Below, piece by piece: positions 11,362 through 24,467 of a stretch of DNA of 64,000 nucleotides. A model generated the notes under the pieces. It was given only the letters and a program-made list of their open reading frames with translations. It made no database searches and had not been told where the DNA came from. The translations under genes and the position numbers were made by a program. Source of the DNA: Enterobacter genomosp. O (GTDB lineage Bacteria > Pseudomonadota > Gammaproteobacteria > Enterobacterales > Enterobacteriaceae); contig NZ_LECZ01000026.1 of the NCBI RefSeq assembly GCF_001022965.1, positions 434,001 through 498,000 of the forward strand. Direction: 5' to 3'. The first letter of the stretch is position 1. Each line of letters begins with the position of its first letter.

Positions 11362-12691
11362 TCGTAAATATTTTGGTACCGATGGTATCCGTGGGCGTGT
11401 AGGCGATGCTCCAATCACCCCTGATTTTGTCCTGAAGCTCGGCTGGGCTGCTGGCAAGGTACTGGCGCGTCATGGTTCCCGTAAGATCATTATCGGTAAA
11501 GATACCCGTATTTCGGGCTATATGCTGGAATCTGCACTGGAAGCCGGTCTGGCGGCGGCTGGGCTTTCAGCCTCCTTTACTGGCCCAATGCCAACGCCTG
11601 CGGTCGCATACCTGACCCGCACCTTCCGTGCCGAAGCGGGGATTGTCATCTCAGCTTCTCACAACCCGTTCTATGACAACGGCATCAAGTTCTTCTCCAT
11701 CGATGGCACCAAGCTGCCGGACGAAGTGGAAGAAGCAATCGAAGCCGAAATGGAAAAAGAGATCACCTGTGTTGATTCCGCAGAGCTGGGTAAAGCGAAC
11801 CGTATTGTCGATGCGGCGGGTCGTTATATCGAATTCTGTAAAGGCACCTTCCCAAATGAGCTGAGCCTGGCGCACCTTAAAATTGTGGTGGACTGTGCCA
11901 ATGGCGCGACCTATCACATCGCCCCGAATGTTTTCCGCGAGCTGGGCGCGAAGGTGATCACCATTGGCTGTGAGCCGGATGGTCTGAACATTAATGAGCA
12001 GGTCGGTGCGACTGACGTTCGTGCCCTGCAGGCGCGCGTTCTGGCGGAAAAAGCCGATCTGGGCATTGCGCTTGACGGCGACGGCGACCGCGTGATCATG
12101 GTCGACCACGAAGGCAATAAAGTCGACGGTGACCAGATCCTTTACATCATCGCGCGTGAAGGCCTGCGTCAGGGTCAGCTGCGCGGCGGCGCCGTCGGTA
12201 CCCTGATGAGTAACATGGGCCTTGAGCTTGCACTGAAACAGCTCGGTATTCCGTTTGTCCGCGCGAAAGTAGGTGACCGCTATGTGCTGGAAAAACTGCA
12301 GGAGAAGGGCTGGCGTATCGGTGCAGAAAACTCCGGTCACGTGATCCTGCTCGACAAAACGACCACCGGAGACGGTATCGTGGCCGCGCTGCAGGTGGTT
12401 GCCGCGATGGCGCGCAACCACATGAGCCTGCACGACCTCTGCAGCGGAATGAAAATGTTCCCACAGATCCTGGTGAACGTGCGCTTCACTGCGGGCAAAG
12501 GCGATCCGCTGGAAAATGAGAACGTGAAAGCGGTAATGGCTGACGTTGAAGCGGCGCTGGGCAACCGTGGGCGCGTGCTGCTGCGTAAGTCTGGTACCGA
12601 ACCGCTGATCCGCGTCATGGTGGAAGGTGAAGACGAAGCGCAGGTTAATGAGTTTGCACACCGTATTGCGGATGCTGTAAAAGCTGCATAA
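11354..12691 (+). CDS. glmM: Phosphoglucosamine mutase
   Basis: Encodes 445 residues, the E. coli length. The phosphoserine loop VISASHNPF carries catalytic Ser102; the metal-binding loop [13 protein letters not shown] and the phosphate-binding [12 protein letters not shown] segment complete the phosphohexomutase set. GlmM converts glucosamine-6-P to glucosamine-1-P for UDP-GlcNAc synthesis, feeding both murein and LPS. The start codon lies inside the 3' end of folP, suggesting translational coupling. Confidence 0.98.
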   Translation: MSNRKYFGTDGIRGRVGDAPITPDFVLKLGWAAGKVLARHGSRKIIIGKDTRISGYMLESALEAGLAAAGLSASFTGPMPTPAVAYLTRTFRAEAGIVISASHNPFYDNGIKFFSIDGTKLPDEVEEAIEAEMEKEITCVDSAELGKANRIVDAAGRYIEFCKGTFPNELSLAHLKIVVDCANGATYHIAPNVFRELGAKVITIGCEPDGLNINEQVGATDVRALQARVLAEKADLGIALDGDGDRVIMVDHEGNKVDGDQILYIIAREGLRQGQLRGGAVGTLMSNMGLELALKQLGIPFVRAKVGDRYVLEKLQEKGWRIGAENSGHVILLDKTTTGDGIVAALQVVAAMARNHMSLHDLCSGMKMFPQILVNVRFTAGKGDPLENENVKAVMADVEAALGNRGRVLLRKSGTEPLIRVMVEGEDEAQVNEFAHRIADAVKAA

Positions 12692-12712
12692 TCTTGCACG
12701 CTAAATGTTTAA

Positions 12713-12738
12713 AAAGGCGGCTTTTGTCGCCTTTGTTT
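12713..12738 (+). terminator. Terminator after glmM
   Basis: An imperfect AAAGGCGGC/GTCGCCTTT hairpin followed by a T-rich stretch lies 20 bp beyond the glmM stop. Confidence 0.65.
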
Positions 12739-12914
12739 TAAGCAATTAATGGCTTTTTGCTGTTTTTTTCCGCAGTTGATACAATGCGTCAAAAATGCCC
12801 TTGCGAAGGTCATTCGCTTTGGTTAGTATTCACACCCGCTTCAGTGGGAAACAAAAATCCTGCTAATTGGTCGAAGCATTGGTATGCGGCAAATCCGCAA
12901 GGAACAGGTTGATT

Positions 12915-13247
12915 ATGTACGAAGCTCTTTTAGTTATTTTCCTTATTGTAGCCATCGCTCTCGTAGCGCTGATTATGCTGCAGCAAGGTAAAGGCGCTGA
13001 TATGGGAGCCTCCTTCGGAGCAGGCGCTTCCGGTACGCTGTTTGGTTCAAGTGGTTCTGCGAACTTCATGACCCGCACAACGGCGATTCTGGCTACGCTG
13101 TTCTTCATCATCAGCCTGGTGCTTGGCAATATCAACAGCAACAAGACCAGCAAAGGAAGCGAGTGGGAAAATCTGAGCGCGCCAGCAAAAACTGAGCAAA
13201 CTCAGCCAGCTGCACCGGCTAAGCCGACCAGCGATATCCCGCACTAA
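12915..13247 (+). CDS. secG: Preprotein translocase subunit SecG
   Basis: Encodes 110 residues as in E. coli. Two membrane helices (MYEALLVIFLIVAIALVALIML and a second at about 52-72) flank the conserved Gly-rich cytoplasmic loop GADMGASFGAGASGTLFGSSG. The C-terminus is a Thr/Gln/Pro-rich tail. SecG joins SecYE and assists SecA cycling. A longer reading frame starting at 12867 would put 16 non-homologous residues before the first helix and is not used. tRNA-Leu follows only 9 bp downstream. Confidence 0.97.
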   Translation: MYEALLVIFLIVAIALVALIMLQQGKGADMGASFGAGASGTLFGSSGSANFMTRTTAILATLFFIISLVLGNINSNKTSKGSEWENLSAPAKTEQTQPAAPAKPTSDIPH

Positions 13248-13256
13248 GTATTCTGT

Positions 13257-13343
13257 ACCGAGGTGGTGGAATTGGTAGACACGCTACCTTGAGGTGGTAG
13301 TGCCCTAACGGGCTTGTGGGTTCGAGTCCCATCCTCGGTACCA
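13257..13343 (+). tRNA. leuU: tRNA-Leu, anticodon GAG
   Basis: An 87-nt class II tRNA. The acceptor stem ACCGAGG pairs with CCTCGGT before A-CCA, which is genome-encoded. The anticodon arm CTACC-TTGAGGT-GGTAG gives anticodon GAG. A long variable arm (TGCCCTAACGGGCTTG region) and the T-arm GTTCGAGTC are present. It follows secG, as leuU does in E. coli. Confidence 0.97.
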
Positions 13344-13356
13344 ATATTCCAGAAGA

Positions 13357-13383
13357 AAGACGTCGCAAGACGTCTTTTTTTTC
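13357..13383 (+). terminator. Terminator of secG-leuU unit
   Basis: An AAGACGTC/GACGTCTT stem with a GCAA tetraloop-type loop and eight following T residues, immediately downstream of the tRNA. Confidence 0.85.
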
Positions 13384-13411
13384 GTCTGTATATTGTGGTG
13401 GCGGCCAAAAT

Positions 13412-13443
13412 GGCGGGTGGCGCTGCACTTACCCGCCCTACAA
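13412..13443. repeat. REP-like palindrome
   Basis: GGCGGGTGGCGCTGCACTT followed by ACCCGCCCTACA matches the usual enterobacterial REP pattern with an imperfect stem. It sits between the convergent leuU and argG units. Confidence 0.6.
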
Positions 13444-13452
13444 ATACCAAAT

Positions 13453-13480
13453 AAAAAAGGCGCCTGTTGGGCGCCTTTTG
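13453..13480 (-). terminator. Terminator downstream of argG
   Basis: A stem AAAGGCGCC/GGCGCCTTT with a short TGTT loop just past the argG stop codon; the A run at the left becomes the U tract for minus-strand transcripts. Confidence 0.8.
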
Positions 13481-13496
13481 CATGTATTGCAGTCGA

Positions 13497-14870
<1,374 letters not shown>

Positions 14871-14892
14871 TTAGAGACCGCTTTCGCTCTCT

Positions 14893-14931
14893 TGTGCATT
14901 TTTATGCAAAATAAGTGAGTATTCATTTAAT
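14893..14931. promoter_or_regulatory. Pair of ARG boxes (ArgR operator) upstream of argG
   Basis: Two 18-bp imperfect palindromes (14893-14910 with core TGCATTTTTATGCA, and 14914-14931 with core TGAGTATTCATTTA) are separated by 3 bp, the usual spacing for hexameric ArgR. They lie 50-90 bp before the argG start on the minus strand, where they would overlap the promoter. Confidence 0.75.
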
Positions 14932-15130
14932 CATCTTTTGGCGAAGACCGGAAGAGACTCATGCGTTTTTTGTAAAAATTTTGGTCTAATCGATCTGACG
15001 GAAGTCGCCTTGACAGGTGGGGTCAACTATCAATATACTAAACGCCGATTTTACGTCCCGTCTTCGGTACCAAATCCCAGCATTATTTGCAAATTCTGTC
15101 CAAAACGCGTAGAATTTGCCACGTTTCAGG

Positions 15131-15207
<77 letters not shown>

Positions 15208-15329
15208 CTTTCCCATAAAGTTCTTTTTCAAATATACTGTGAAGACTTAGAGCCTTCGTAGCTGGATTTGAAAAAATTCTTTCGGAGAGTGCTCCAGGCC
15301 ACAGTTGTGGCTATAGGGTTCAGTTATCT

Positions 15330-15358
15330 AAAGCCCCGATTTATCGGGGTTTTTTGTT
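15330..15358 (+). terminator. Terminator between metY and rimP
   Basis: An AAAGCCCCGA/TCGGGGTTTT hairpin with a TTTA loop region and T tract. In E. coli comparable sites in the metY-nusA leader allow partial readthrough; the same is inferred here. Confidence 0.8.
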
Positions 15359-15414
15359 ATCTGACTACAGAATAACTGGGCTTTACGCCCTTTTTTTATG
15401 TCTTGGGGGTGGGC

Positions 15415-15867
15415 TTGTCCACATTAGAGCAAAAATTAACAGAGATGATTACTGCACCGGTCGAAGCACTGGGCTACGAACTGGTCGGCATCGAATTCGT
15501 TCGCGGCCGTACATCGACGCTGCGCATCTATATTGATAGTGAAGATGGCATCAATGTTGATGATTGTGCTGATGTTAGCCACCAGGTGAGTGCGGTTCTT
15601 GATGTTGAAGACCCGATTACCGTTGCGTACAACCTGGAAGTTTCCTCACCTGGCCTCGATCGCCCGATGTTCACGGCCGAGCACTATGTGCGCTTTACCG
15701 GTGAAGAAGTGGCTCTCGTTCTGCGTATGGCCGTACAGAACCGCCGTAAATGGCAGGGAATTATCAAAGCCGTTGATGGTGAAATGATCACGGTGACAGT
15801 CGACGGCAAAGATGAAGTGTTCGCGCTGAGTAATATCCAGAAGGCGAACCTGGTTCCCCACTTTTAA
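15415..15867 (+). CDS. rimP: Ribosome maturation factor RimP
   Basis: Encodes 150 residues, the length of E. coli RimP, if started at the TTG codon at 15415 (reading [11 protein letters not shown]). The protein has an N-terminal alpha/beta domain and a C-terminal SH3-like domain ending [16 protein letters not shown]. RimP is needed for 30S assembly. The rare TTG start may lower its output relative to nusA. A GTG 12 bp upstream would add MGVG without family support. Confidence 0.93.
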   Translation: MSTLEQKLTEMITAPVEALGYELVGIEFVRGRTSTLRIYIDSEDGINVDDCADVSHQVSAVLDVEDPITVAYNLEVSSPGLDRPMFTAEHYVRFTGEEVALVLRMAVQNRRKWQGIIKAVDGEMITVTVDGKDEVFALSNIQKANLVPHF

Positions 15868-15895
15868 CAGTCTGGATTGAGGTGAAAAGCCCGCG

Positions 15896-17398
15896 ATGAA
15901 CAAAGAAATTTTGGCTGTTGTTGAAGCCGTCTCCAACGAGAAATCACTGCCGCGTGAGAAGATTTTCGAAGCGCTGGAAAGTGCACTGGCTACAGCAACC
16001 AAGAAAAAATACGAACAAGAGATCGATGTTCGCGTAGAAATCGATCGTAAAAGCGGTGACTTCGATACATTCCGTCGTTGGGTAATCGTTGAAGAAGTGA
16101 CCCAGCCGACCAAAGAGATCACGCTGGAAGCGGCACGTTTTGAAGACGAAAGTCTGAACGTGGGTGAATACGTTGAAGATCAGATTGAATCTGTTACGTT
16201 TGACCGTATCACCACCCAGACCGCTAAACAGGTTATCGTGCAGAAAGTTCGCGAGGCCGAGCGCGCGCTGGTTGTCGATCAATTCCGCGATCAGGAAGGC
16301 GAGATCATCACTGGCGTGGTGAAGAAGGTGAACCGCGACAACATCTCCCTGGAGATCAAATCCGAAGGGTTGCCGGGTAACGCTGAAGCCGTGATCCTGC
16401 GTGAAGATATGCTGCCGCGTGAAAACTTCCGTCCAGGCGACCGTATCCGTGGTGTTCTGTACGCTGTGCGTCCAGAAGCGCGCGGTGCGCAGCTGTTCGT
16501 GACCCGTTCTAAACCAGAAATGCTGGTAGAACTGTTCCGTATCGAAGTACCGGAAATCGGCGAAGAAGTTATTGAGATTAAAGCGGCGGCTCGCGATCCG
16601 GGCTCCCGTGCGAAAATTGCGGTGAAAACCAACGACAAGCGTATCGACCCGGTCGGTGCTTGCGTCGGTATGCGCGGTGCGCGTGTCCAGGCAGTCTCTA
16701 CTGAGCTGGGCGGCGAACGTATTGATATCGTTCTGTGGGATGACAACCCAGCGCAGTTCGTGATCAACGCAATGGCTCCAGCTGATGTGGCGTCTATCGT
16801 TGTTGACGAAGACAAACACACTATGGATATCGCTGTTGAAGCGGGCAACCTGGCGCAGGCAATCGGCCGTAACGGTCAGAACGTACGCCTGGCATCTCAG
16901 CTGAGCGGCTGGGAACTCAACGTTATGACCGTTGATGACCTGCAGGCTAAGCATCAGGCTGAAGCCCATGCGGCGATCGATACCTTCACTAAATACCTGG
17001 ATATTGACGAAGATTTCGCCACTGTTCTGGTTGAAGAAGGTTTCTCTACGCTGGAAGAACTGGCCTATGTGCCAATGAAAGAGCTGCTGGAAATTGACGG
17101 TCTGGATGAACCAACCGTTGAAGCCCTGCGTGAACGCGCTAAAAACGCACTGACCACCCTGGCACTGGCTCAGGAAGAAAGCCTTGGCGATAAGAAGCCG
17201 GCTGATGACCTGCTGAATCTGGAAGGTCTTGATCGTGCGATTGCGTTCAAGCTGGCTGCCCGTGGTGTTTGTACGCTGGAAGATCTCGCTGAGCAAGGCG
17301 TTGATGACCTGGCTGATATCGAAGGTTTAACCGACGAGAAAGCCGGCGAGCTCATCATGGCCGCACGTAATATTTGCTGGTTCGGCGACGAAGCGTAA
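15896..17398 (+). CDS. nusA: Transcription termination/antitermination factor NusA
   Basis: Encodes 500 residues (E. coli 495). Domains in order are the N-terminal RNA polymerase-binding domain (1-125), S1 (about 135-200), KH1 and KH2 (about 230-345, with GMRGARV and [10 protein letters not shown] GxxG loops), and two acidic repeats at 365-425 and 440-495. NusA promotes pausing, intrinsic termination and rRNA antitermination. It is followed 24 bp later by infB in the same operon. Confidence 0.98.
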   Translation: MNKEILAVVEAVSNEKSLPREKIFEALESALATATKKKYEQEIDVRVEIDRKSGDFDTFRRWVIVEEVTQPTKEITLEAARFEDESLNVGEYVEDQIESVTFDRITTQTAKQVIVQKVREAERALVVDQFRDQEGEIITGVVKKVNRDNISLEIKSEGLPGNAEAVILREDMLPRENFRPGDRIRGVLYAVRPEARGAQLFVTRSKPEMLVELFRIEVPEIGEEVIEIKAAARDPGSRAKIAVKTNDKRIDPVGACVGMRGARVQAVSTELGGERIDIVLWDDNPAQFVINAMAPADVASIVVDEDKHTMDIAVEAGNLAQAIGRNGQNVRLASQLSGWELNVMTVDDLQAKHQAEAHAAIDTFTKYLDIDEDFATVLVEEGFSTLEELAYVPMKELLEIDGLDEPTVEALRERAKNALTTLALAQEESLGDKKPADDLLNLEGLDRAIAFKLAARGVCTLEDLAEQGVDDLADIEGLTDEKAGELIMAARNICWFGDEA

Positions 17399-17422
17399 TA
17401 AACTGTAGCAGGAAGGAACAGC

Positions 17423-20110
17423 ATGACTGATGTAACTGTAAAATCGCTGGCTGCTGAGATTCAGACCTCCGTGGACCGCCTGGTACAGCAATTTGCTGAT
17501 GCAGGGATCCCGAAGTCCGCTGATGACTCGGTGACCGCGCAAGAAAAACAAACCTTGTTAACGCATCTGAACCGCGAACACGGTTCTACGCCTGACAAGT
17601 TAACGCTGCAGCGCAAAACGCGCAGCACGTTAAACATCCCTGGTACCGGTGGCAAAAGCAAATCGGTACAAATTGAAGTCCGCAAGACGCGCACCTTTGT
17701 AAAACGTGATCCGCAAGAGGCAGAACGCCTTGCCGCGGAAGAGCAGGCACAGCGTGAAGCGGAAGAACAAGCTCAGCGTGAGGCGGAAGCAACCGCTAAA
17801 CGTGAAGCAGAATTAAAAGCTGAACGTGAGGCCGCAGAAAAAGCGAAACGCGACGCAAGTGATAAAGCGAAGCGTGACGCTGCGGAAAAAGACAAAGTGA
17901 GCAATCAACAGACAGACGAAATGACAAAAACCGCCCAGGCTGAAAAAGCCCGCCGTGAAAATGAAGCTGCCGAGCTGAAGCGTAAAGCGGAAGAAGAAGC
18001 CCGCCGCAAGCTGGAAGAAGAAGCTCGCCGCGTGGCCGAAGAAGCGCGCCGTATGGCAGAAGAAAACGAGAAGAACGGTGTGAATGTCGCTGAAACGACT
18101 GAAGATACCAGCGACTATCACGTGACCACTTCTCAGCATGCGCGTCAGGCTGAAGATGACAACGACCGTGAGGTTGAAGGTGGCCGCAGCCGTACTCGCA
18201 GCACCAAAGCTGCACGCCCGGCGAAAAAAGGCAACAAGCACGCTGAATCCAAAGCTGACCGTGAAGAAGCACGCGCAGCCGTTCGTGGTGGTAAAGGCGG
18301 TAAGCGTAAAGGTTCCGCTCTGCAGCAGGGCTTCCAGAAGCCTGCTCAGGCCGTTAACCGTGACGTTGTGATTGGCGAAACCATCACCGTTGGCGATCTG
18401 GCGAACAAGATGGCCGTTAAAGGCTCTCAGGTCATCAAAGCGATGATGAAGCTGGGCGCTATGGCAACCATCAACCAGGTCATCGACCAGGAAACTGCAC
18501 AGCTGGTTGCTGAAGAGATGGGCCACAAAGTTATCCTGCGTCGTGAAAACGAGCTGGAAGAAGCGGTAATGAGCGACCGTGACACAGGTGCTGCGGCTGA
18601 ACCGCGCGCACCGGTTGTGACCATCATGGGTCACGTTGACCACGGTAAAACCTCTCTGCTCGACTACATTCGTTCTACGAAGGTTGCCTCTGGTGAAGCG
18701 GGTGGTATTACCCAGCACATCGGTGCTTACCACGTAGAGACAGAAAATGGCATGATCACCTTCCTGGATACCCCAGGCCACGCAGCGTTTACCTCAATGC
18801 GTGCTCGTGGTGCTCAGGCTACGGATATCGTTGTACTGGTTGTTGCAGCAGACGACGGCGTGATGCCACAGACCATCGAAGCTATTCAGCACGCGAAAGC
18901 GGCGCAGGTGCCTCTGGTTGTTGCAGTCAACAAAATCGATAAGCCAGAAGCCGATATGGACCGCGTGAAGAACGAACTGTCTCAGTACGGTGTTATGCCG
19001 GAAGAGTGGGGCGGTGAAGCGCAGTTCATCCCAGTATCTGCTAAAGCGGGTACTGGTATTGACGACCTGCTGAACGCTATCCTGCTGCAGGCTGAAGTTC
19101 TGGAGCTGAAAGCGATCCGTAACGGTATGGCGAGCGGCGCGGTGATCGAATCCTTCCTGGATAAAGGTCGTGGTCCGGTTGCCACTGTTCTGGTTCGCGA
19201 AGGTACCCTGAACAAGGGCGACATCGTTCTGTGTGGCTTCGAATACGGCCGCGTTCGTGCAATGCGTAACGAACTGGGTCAGGAAGTGCTGGAAGCGGGT
19301 CCGTCCATTCCAGTTGAAATCCTGGGTCTGTCCGGTGTTCCGGCTGCCGGTGATGAAGTGACCGTTGTGCGTGACGAGAAGAAAGCGCGTGAAGTGGCGC
19401 TGTATCGTCAGGGCAAATTCCGCGAAGTTAAACTGGCTCGTCAGCAGAAATCTAAACTCGAGAACATGTTTGCTAACATGACCGAGGGTGAAGTTCACGA
19501 AGTGAACGTTGTTCTGAAAGCCGACGTTCAGGGTTCTGTGGAAGCGATCTCCGACTCCTTGCTGAAACTGTCTACCGACGAAGTTAAAGTGAAGATCATC
19601 GGTTCTGGCGTAGGTGGTATCACCGAAACCGACGCCACCCTGGCTGCTGCCTCCAACGCGATCCTGGTTGGCTTCAACGTTCGTGCTGACGCCTCTGCGC
19701 GTAAAGTTATCGACGCTGAAAGTCTGGATCTGCGTTACTACTCCGTCATCTATAACCTGATTGACGAAGTGAAAGCAGCAATGAGCGGCATGCTGTCGCC
19801 AGAGCTGAAACAGCAGATCATCGGTCTGGCTGAAGTGCGTGACGTGTTCAAATCACCGAAATTCGGTGCGATCGCGGGCTGTATGGTTACCGAAGGTACC
19901 ATCAAGCGTCACAACCCAATCCGCGTCCTGCGTGACAACGTGGTTATCTACGAAGGCGAGCTGGAATCCCTGCGCCGCTTCAAAGATGACGTCAACGAAG
20001 TCCGTAACGGCATGGAATGTGGTATCGGCGTGAAGAACTACAACGACGTTCGCGTTGGCGATATGATCGAAGTGTTCGAGATCATCGAAATTCAGCGTAC
20101 CATCGCTTAA
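17423..20110 (+). CDS. infB: Translation initiation factor IF-2
   Basis: Encodes 895 residues (E. coli 890). The N-terminal domain is followed by a long charged low-complexity region (about 95-230) of [14 protein letters not shown]-type repeats that should form extended helix, then a basic Arg/Lys-rich linker. The G domain has G1 GHVDHGKTS near 402, G3 DTPGH and G4 NKID; domains II-IV follow and bind fMet-tRNA. Internal GTG/ATG codons near the end of the charged region could give the shorter IF2 forms known in E. coli; this is not shown by the sequence alone. Confidence 0.98.
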   Translation: MTDVTVKSLAAEIQTSVDRLVQQFADAGIPKSADDSVTAQEKQTLLTHLNREHGSTPDKLTLQRKTRSTLNIPGTGGKSKSVQIEVRKTRTFVKRDPQEAERLAAEEQAQREAEEQAQREAEATAKREAELKAEREAAEKAKRDASDKAKRDAAEKDKVSNQQTDEMTKTAQAEKARRENEAAELKRKAEEEARRKLEEEARRVAEEARRMAEENEKNGVNVAETTEDTSDYHVTTSQHARQAEDDNDREVEGGRSRTRSTKAARPAKKGNKHAESKADREEARAAVRGGKGGKRKGSALQQGFQKPAQAVNRDVVIGETITVGDLANKMAVKGSQVIKAMMKLGAMATINQVIDQETAQLVAEEMGHKVILRRENELEEAVMSDRDTGAAAEPRAPVVTIMGHVDHGKTSLLDYIRSTKVASGEAGGITQHIGAYHVETENGMITFLDTPGHAAFTSMRARGAQATDIVVLVVAADDGVMPQTIEAIQHAKAAQVPLVVAVNKIDKPEADMDRVKNELSQYGVMPEEWGGEAQFIPVSAKAGTGIDDLLNAILLQAEVLELKAIRNGMASGAVIESFLDKGRGPVATVLVREGTLNKGDIVLCGFEYGRVRAMRNELGQEVLEAGPSIPVEILGLSGVPAAGDEVTVVRDEKKAREVALYRQGKFREVKLARQQKSKLENMFANMTEGEVHEVNVVLKADVQGSVEAISDSLLKLSTDEVKVKIIGSGVGGITETDATLAAASNAILVGFNVRADASARKVIDAESLDLRYYSVIYNLIDEVKAAMSGMLSPELKQQIIGLAEVRDVFKSPKFGAIAGCMVTEGTIKRHNPIRVLRDNVVIYEGELESLRRFKDDVNEVRNGMECGIGVKNYNDVRVGDMIEVFEIIEIQRTIA

Positions 20111-20123
20111 TTACCGATTGTAA

Positions 20124-20150
20124 GCCGGGAACGCCTCGCGCCACCCGGCA
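20124..20150. repeat. REP-like palindrome after infB
   Basis: GCCGGGAACGCC with matching GCGCCACCCGGC forms the imperfect stem typical of enterobacterial REP units; it lies between the infB stop and the following terminator. Confidence 0.6.
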
Positions 20151-20158
20151 ATAATTTC

Positions 20159-20184
20159 AAAAAGGGGCTTTAGCCCCTTTTTTG
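20159..20184 (+). terminator. Terminator-like hairpin between infB and rbfA
   Basis: An AAAAGGGGCT/AGCCCCTTTT stem with T tract lies just before rbfA. Since rbfA has only about 16 bp left for a promoter, partial readthrough is expected; the REP next to it may also stabilise mRNA ends. Confidence 0.75.
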
Positions 20185-20199
20185 TCTGGAGAATTTATT

Positions 20200-20603
20200 A
20201 TGGCGAAAGAATTTGGTCGCCCACAGCGCGTAGCGCAGGAAATGCAGAAAGAGATCGCACTCATTCTGCAACGTGAAATTAAAGACCCACGCGTTGGCAT
20301 GATGACCACCGTTTCCGGTGTGGAAATGTCCCGTGACCTGGCCTATGCCAAAGTGTTCGTCACCTTCCTGAACGATCAGGACGAAGCCGCAGTGAAAAAC
20401 GGCATTAAAGCGCTGCAGGAAGCTTCTGGTTTCATCCGCTCTCTGCTCGGCAAAGCGATGCGCCTGCGTATCGTGCCTGAACTGACCTTCTTCTACGACA
20501 ACTCGCTGGTCGAAGGTATGCGTATGTCCAACCTGGTGACCAGCGTGGTTAAACATGACGATGAGCGTCGTGTTAACCCGGCGGACGACAGCAAGGAGGA
20601 CTA

Positions 20604-20604
<1 letters not shown>
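20200..20604 (+). CDS. rbfA: Ribosome-binding factor A
   Basis: Encodes 134 residues (E. coli 133) starting [15 protein letters not shown] after a TGGAG ribosome site. It has a single KH-type fold and a disordered C-terminal tail ([15 protein letters not shown]). RbfA binds the 16S 5' helix during cold-sensitive 30S maturation. Its TAA overlaps the truB ATG by one base, so the two are translationally coupled. Confidence 0.97.
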
Positions 20605-21978
<1,374 letters not shown>

Positions 21979-21994
21979 GTCTTGCGAGTTTCAG

Positions 21995-22021
21995 AAAAGG
22001 GGGCCTGATGGCCCCTTTTTT
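21995..22021 (+). terminator. Terminator after rpsO
   Basis: An AAAAGGGGGC/GCCCCTTTT hairpin with T tract 17 bp after rpsO. In E. coli the matching structure allows partial readthrough into pnp. Confidence 0.85.
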
Positions 22022-22090
22022 CAACCAGACGGCAGCAATTCACTGGAAACTATTGTATTGTTGCTATAAATGATCTTCATTGCAGAGGTT

Positions 22091-22144
22091 CGCGCGGCTA
22101 ATGAGAGGCTTCACCCATGGGGGTGTTGGTTGTCATTAGTCGCG
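22091..22144 (+). promoter_or_regulatory. pnp leader hairpin (RNase III/PNPase autoregulation site)
   Basis: A long-range stem (CGCGCGGCTAATGA pairing with TCATTAGTCGCG) encloses a smaller CACCCATGGGGGTG hairpin, about 75 bp before the pnp start. The E. coli pnp leader forms such a structure, which RNase III cuts and PNPase then degrades to repress itself. Role inferred from position and shape. Confidence 0.75.
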
Positions 22145-22220
22145 AGGATGCGAAGAAGGTCGGGTTAAATCGACAGCACACCGGTGGTGTGCTGTCAAAC
22201 ATTTAAGAAAGGACAGAACT

Positions 22221-24359
22221 TTGCTGAATCCGATCGTTCGTAAATTCCAGTATGGTCAACATACCGTCACGCTGGAAACCGGTATGATGGCACGTCAGGC
22301 TACTGCTGCCGTTATGGTAAGCATGGATGACACCGCGGTATTCGTTACCGTAGTTGGCCAGAAAAAAGCTAAACCAGGTCAGGACTTCTTCCCGCTGACC
22401 GTTAACTACCAGGAGCGTACCTACGCTGCCGGTAAAATCCCGGGTGGTTTCTTCCGTCGTGAAGGCCGTCCAAGCGAAGGCGAAACCCTGATTGCGCGTC
22501 TGATTGACCGCCCGGTTCGTCCGCTGTTCCCGGAAGGCTTCGTTAACGAAGTGCAGGTTATTGCGACCGTTGTTTCCGTTAACCCACAGGTTAACCCGGA
22601 CATCGTGGCGATGATCGGTGCATCCGCTGCCCTGTCACTGTCTGGTATTCCATTCAATGGCCCAATCGGTGCAGCGCGCGTTGGCTACATCAATGACCAG
22701 TATGTGCTGAACCCAACCCAGGAAGAGCTGAAAGAAAGTAAGCTGGACCTGGTTGTTGCGGGTACTGAAGCCGCTGTGCTGATGGTTGAATCCGAAGCTG
22801 AACTCCTGAGCGAAGATCAGATGCTGGGCGCAGTGGTCTTCGGCCACGATCAGCAGCAGGTTGTTATCCAGAACATCAACGACCTGGTGAAAGAAGCCGG
22901 TAAACCACGTTGGGACTGGCAGCCAGAAGCGGTAAACGACGCGCTGAACGCACGCGTTGCTGCACTGGCAGAATCTCGCCTGAGCGATGCATACCGTATC
23001 ACTGACAAACAGGAGCGTTATGCTCAGGTTGACGTGATCAAGTCTGAAACTATTGCGACGCTGGTTGCTGAAGACGAAGCGCTGGATGCTAACGAGCTGA
23101 GCGAAATTCTGCACGCAATCGAGAAAAACGTTGTTCGTAGCCGCGTTCTGGCAGGCGAGCCGCGTATCGATGGCCGTGAAAAAGACATGATCCGTGGTCT
23201 GGATGTGCGTACTGGCGTACTGCCACGTACTCACGGTTCTGCACTGTTCACCCGTGGCGAAACGCAGGCGCTGGTTACTGCAACGCTGGGTACCGCGCGT
23301 GATGCACAGAACATCGACGAACTGATGGGCGAGCGTACTGACAGCTTCCTGTTCCACTATAACTTCCCTCCGTACTCCGTAGGTGAAACCGGTATGGTGG
23401 GTTCGCCTAAGCGTCGTGAAATTGGTCACGGTCGTCTGGCGAAGCGCGGCGTGCTGGCAGTGATGCCAGAAGCGGATAAATTCCCGTACACCGTTCGTGT
23501 GGTTTCTGAAATCACCGAATCCAACGGTTCTTCTTCCATGGCTTCCGTGTGTGGCGCATCTCTGGCGCTGATGGATGCAGGCGTGCCGATCAAAGCCGCT
23601 GTTGCGGGTATCGCAATGGGCCTGGTGAAAGAAGGCGACAACTATGTTGTTCTGTCTGACATTCTGGGCGACGAAGATCACCTGGGCGATATGGACTTCA
23701 AAGTGGCGGGTTCCCGCGACGGTATCTCTGCTCTGCAGATGGATATCAAAATTGAAGGTATCACCAAAGAGATCATGCAGGCTGCTCTGAACCAGGCTAA
23801 AGGTGCGCGTCTGCACATCCTGGGCGTGATGGAACAGGCGATTAACGCGCCACGCGGCGACATTTCCCAGTTCGCACCGCGTATCCACACCATCAAGATC
23901 AATCCAGACAAGATCAAAGATGTTATCGGTAAGGGCGGTTCCGTAATCCGTGCACTGACCGAAGAGACTGGCACCACTATCGAAATCGAAGATGACGGTA
24001 CTGTGAAAATTGCAGCAACCGACGGCGAGAAAGCGAAATTCGCCATTCGTCGCATCGAAGAAATCACGGCAGAAATTGAAGTGGGCCGCGTCTACGCAGG
24101 TAAAGTGACCCGTATCGTTGACTTTGGCGCGTTTGTTGCCATCGGTGGCGGTAAAGAAGGTCTGGTCCACATCTCTCAGATCGCTGATAAGCGTGTTGAG
24201 AAAGTGACCGATTACCTGCAGATGGGTCAGGAAGTACCGGTTAAAGTTCTGGAAGTTGATCGCCAGGGCCGCATCCGTCTGAGCATTAAAGAAGCAACTG
24301 AGCAGTCTCAGCCAGCTGCTGCGCCAGAAGCACAGGCAGCAGAACAGCAAGGCGAGTAA
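22221..24359 (+). CDS. pnp: Polynucleotide phosphorylase
   Basis: Encodes 712 residues (E. coli 711) from a TTG start ([16 protein letters not shown]) after AAGGACAG. Two RNase PH domains surround a helical domain, then a KH domain (about 552-615, [14 protein letters not shown]) and S1 domain (about 622-692). It degrades RNA 3' to 5' by phosphorolysis and is part of the degradosome. The C-terminus ends with a short Ala/Gln/Pro-rich tail. Confidence 0.98.
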   Translation: MLNPIVRKFQYGQHTVTLETGMMARQATAAVMVSMDDTAVFVTVVGQKKAKPGQDFFPLTVNYQERTYAAGKIPGGFFRREGRPSEGETLIARLIDRPVRPLFPEGFVNEVQVIATVVSVNPQVNPDIVAMIGASAALSLSGIPFNGPIGAARVGYINDQYVLNPTQEELKESKLDLVVAGTEAAVLMVESEAELLSEDQMLGAVVFGHDQQQVVIQNINDLVKEAGKPRWDWQPEAVNDALNARVAALAESRLSDAYRITDKQERYAQVDVIKSETIATLVAEDEALDANELSEILHAIEKNVVRSRVLAGEPRIDGREKDMIRGLDVRTGVLPRTHGSALFTRGETQALVTATLGTARDAQNIDELMGERTDSFLFHYNFPPYSVGETGMVGSPKRREIGHGRLAKRGVLAVMPEADKFPYTVRVVSEITESNGSSSMASVCGASLALMDAGVPIKAAVAGIAMGLVKEGDNYVVLSDILGDEDHLGDMDFKVAGSRDGISALQMDIKIEGITKEIMQAALNQAKGARLHILGVMEQAINAPRGDISQFAPRIHTIKINPDKIKDVIGKGGSVIRALTEETGTTIEIEDDGTVKIAATDGEKAKFAIRRIEEITAEIEVGRVYAGKVTRIVDFGAFVAIGGGKEGLVHISQIADKRVEKVTDYLQMGQEVPVKVLEVDRQGRIRLSIKEATEQSQPAAAPEAQAAEQQGE

Positions 24360-24368
24360 GTTGCAATT

Positions 24369-24392
24369 TGCCCTCCGCTTTGCGGAGGGCCT
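24369..24392 (+). terminator. Hairpin after pnp
   Basis: A stem GCCCTCCGC/GCGGAGGGC with a TTT loop immediately after the pnp stop. The T tract is weak (CCTATTATC), so it may act more as a 3' stabiliser with partial termination before nlpI. Confidence 0.55.
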
Positions 24393-24467
24393 ATTATCAG
24401 GCAGGACGCCTTGTTAAGCCGCCGGGGGACAGGACGTTCATCCAATTGTTGTCTTCGGGAGTGGGAA

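Noticed and set aside
13391-13496. A yhbX-like gene next to argG
   Set aside because: E. coli has yhbX near argG, but this spacer holds only a REP-like element and a terminator.
21993-22220. SraG-like antisense RNA in the rpsO-pnp spacer
   Set aside because: Position fits, but no promoter or terminator on the minus strand could be recognised with enough confidence for a feature.
22635-24350. 571-codon open frame opposite pnp
   Set aside because: Antisense shadow of a conserved gene; Cys/Phe/His-rich product without family features.
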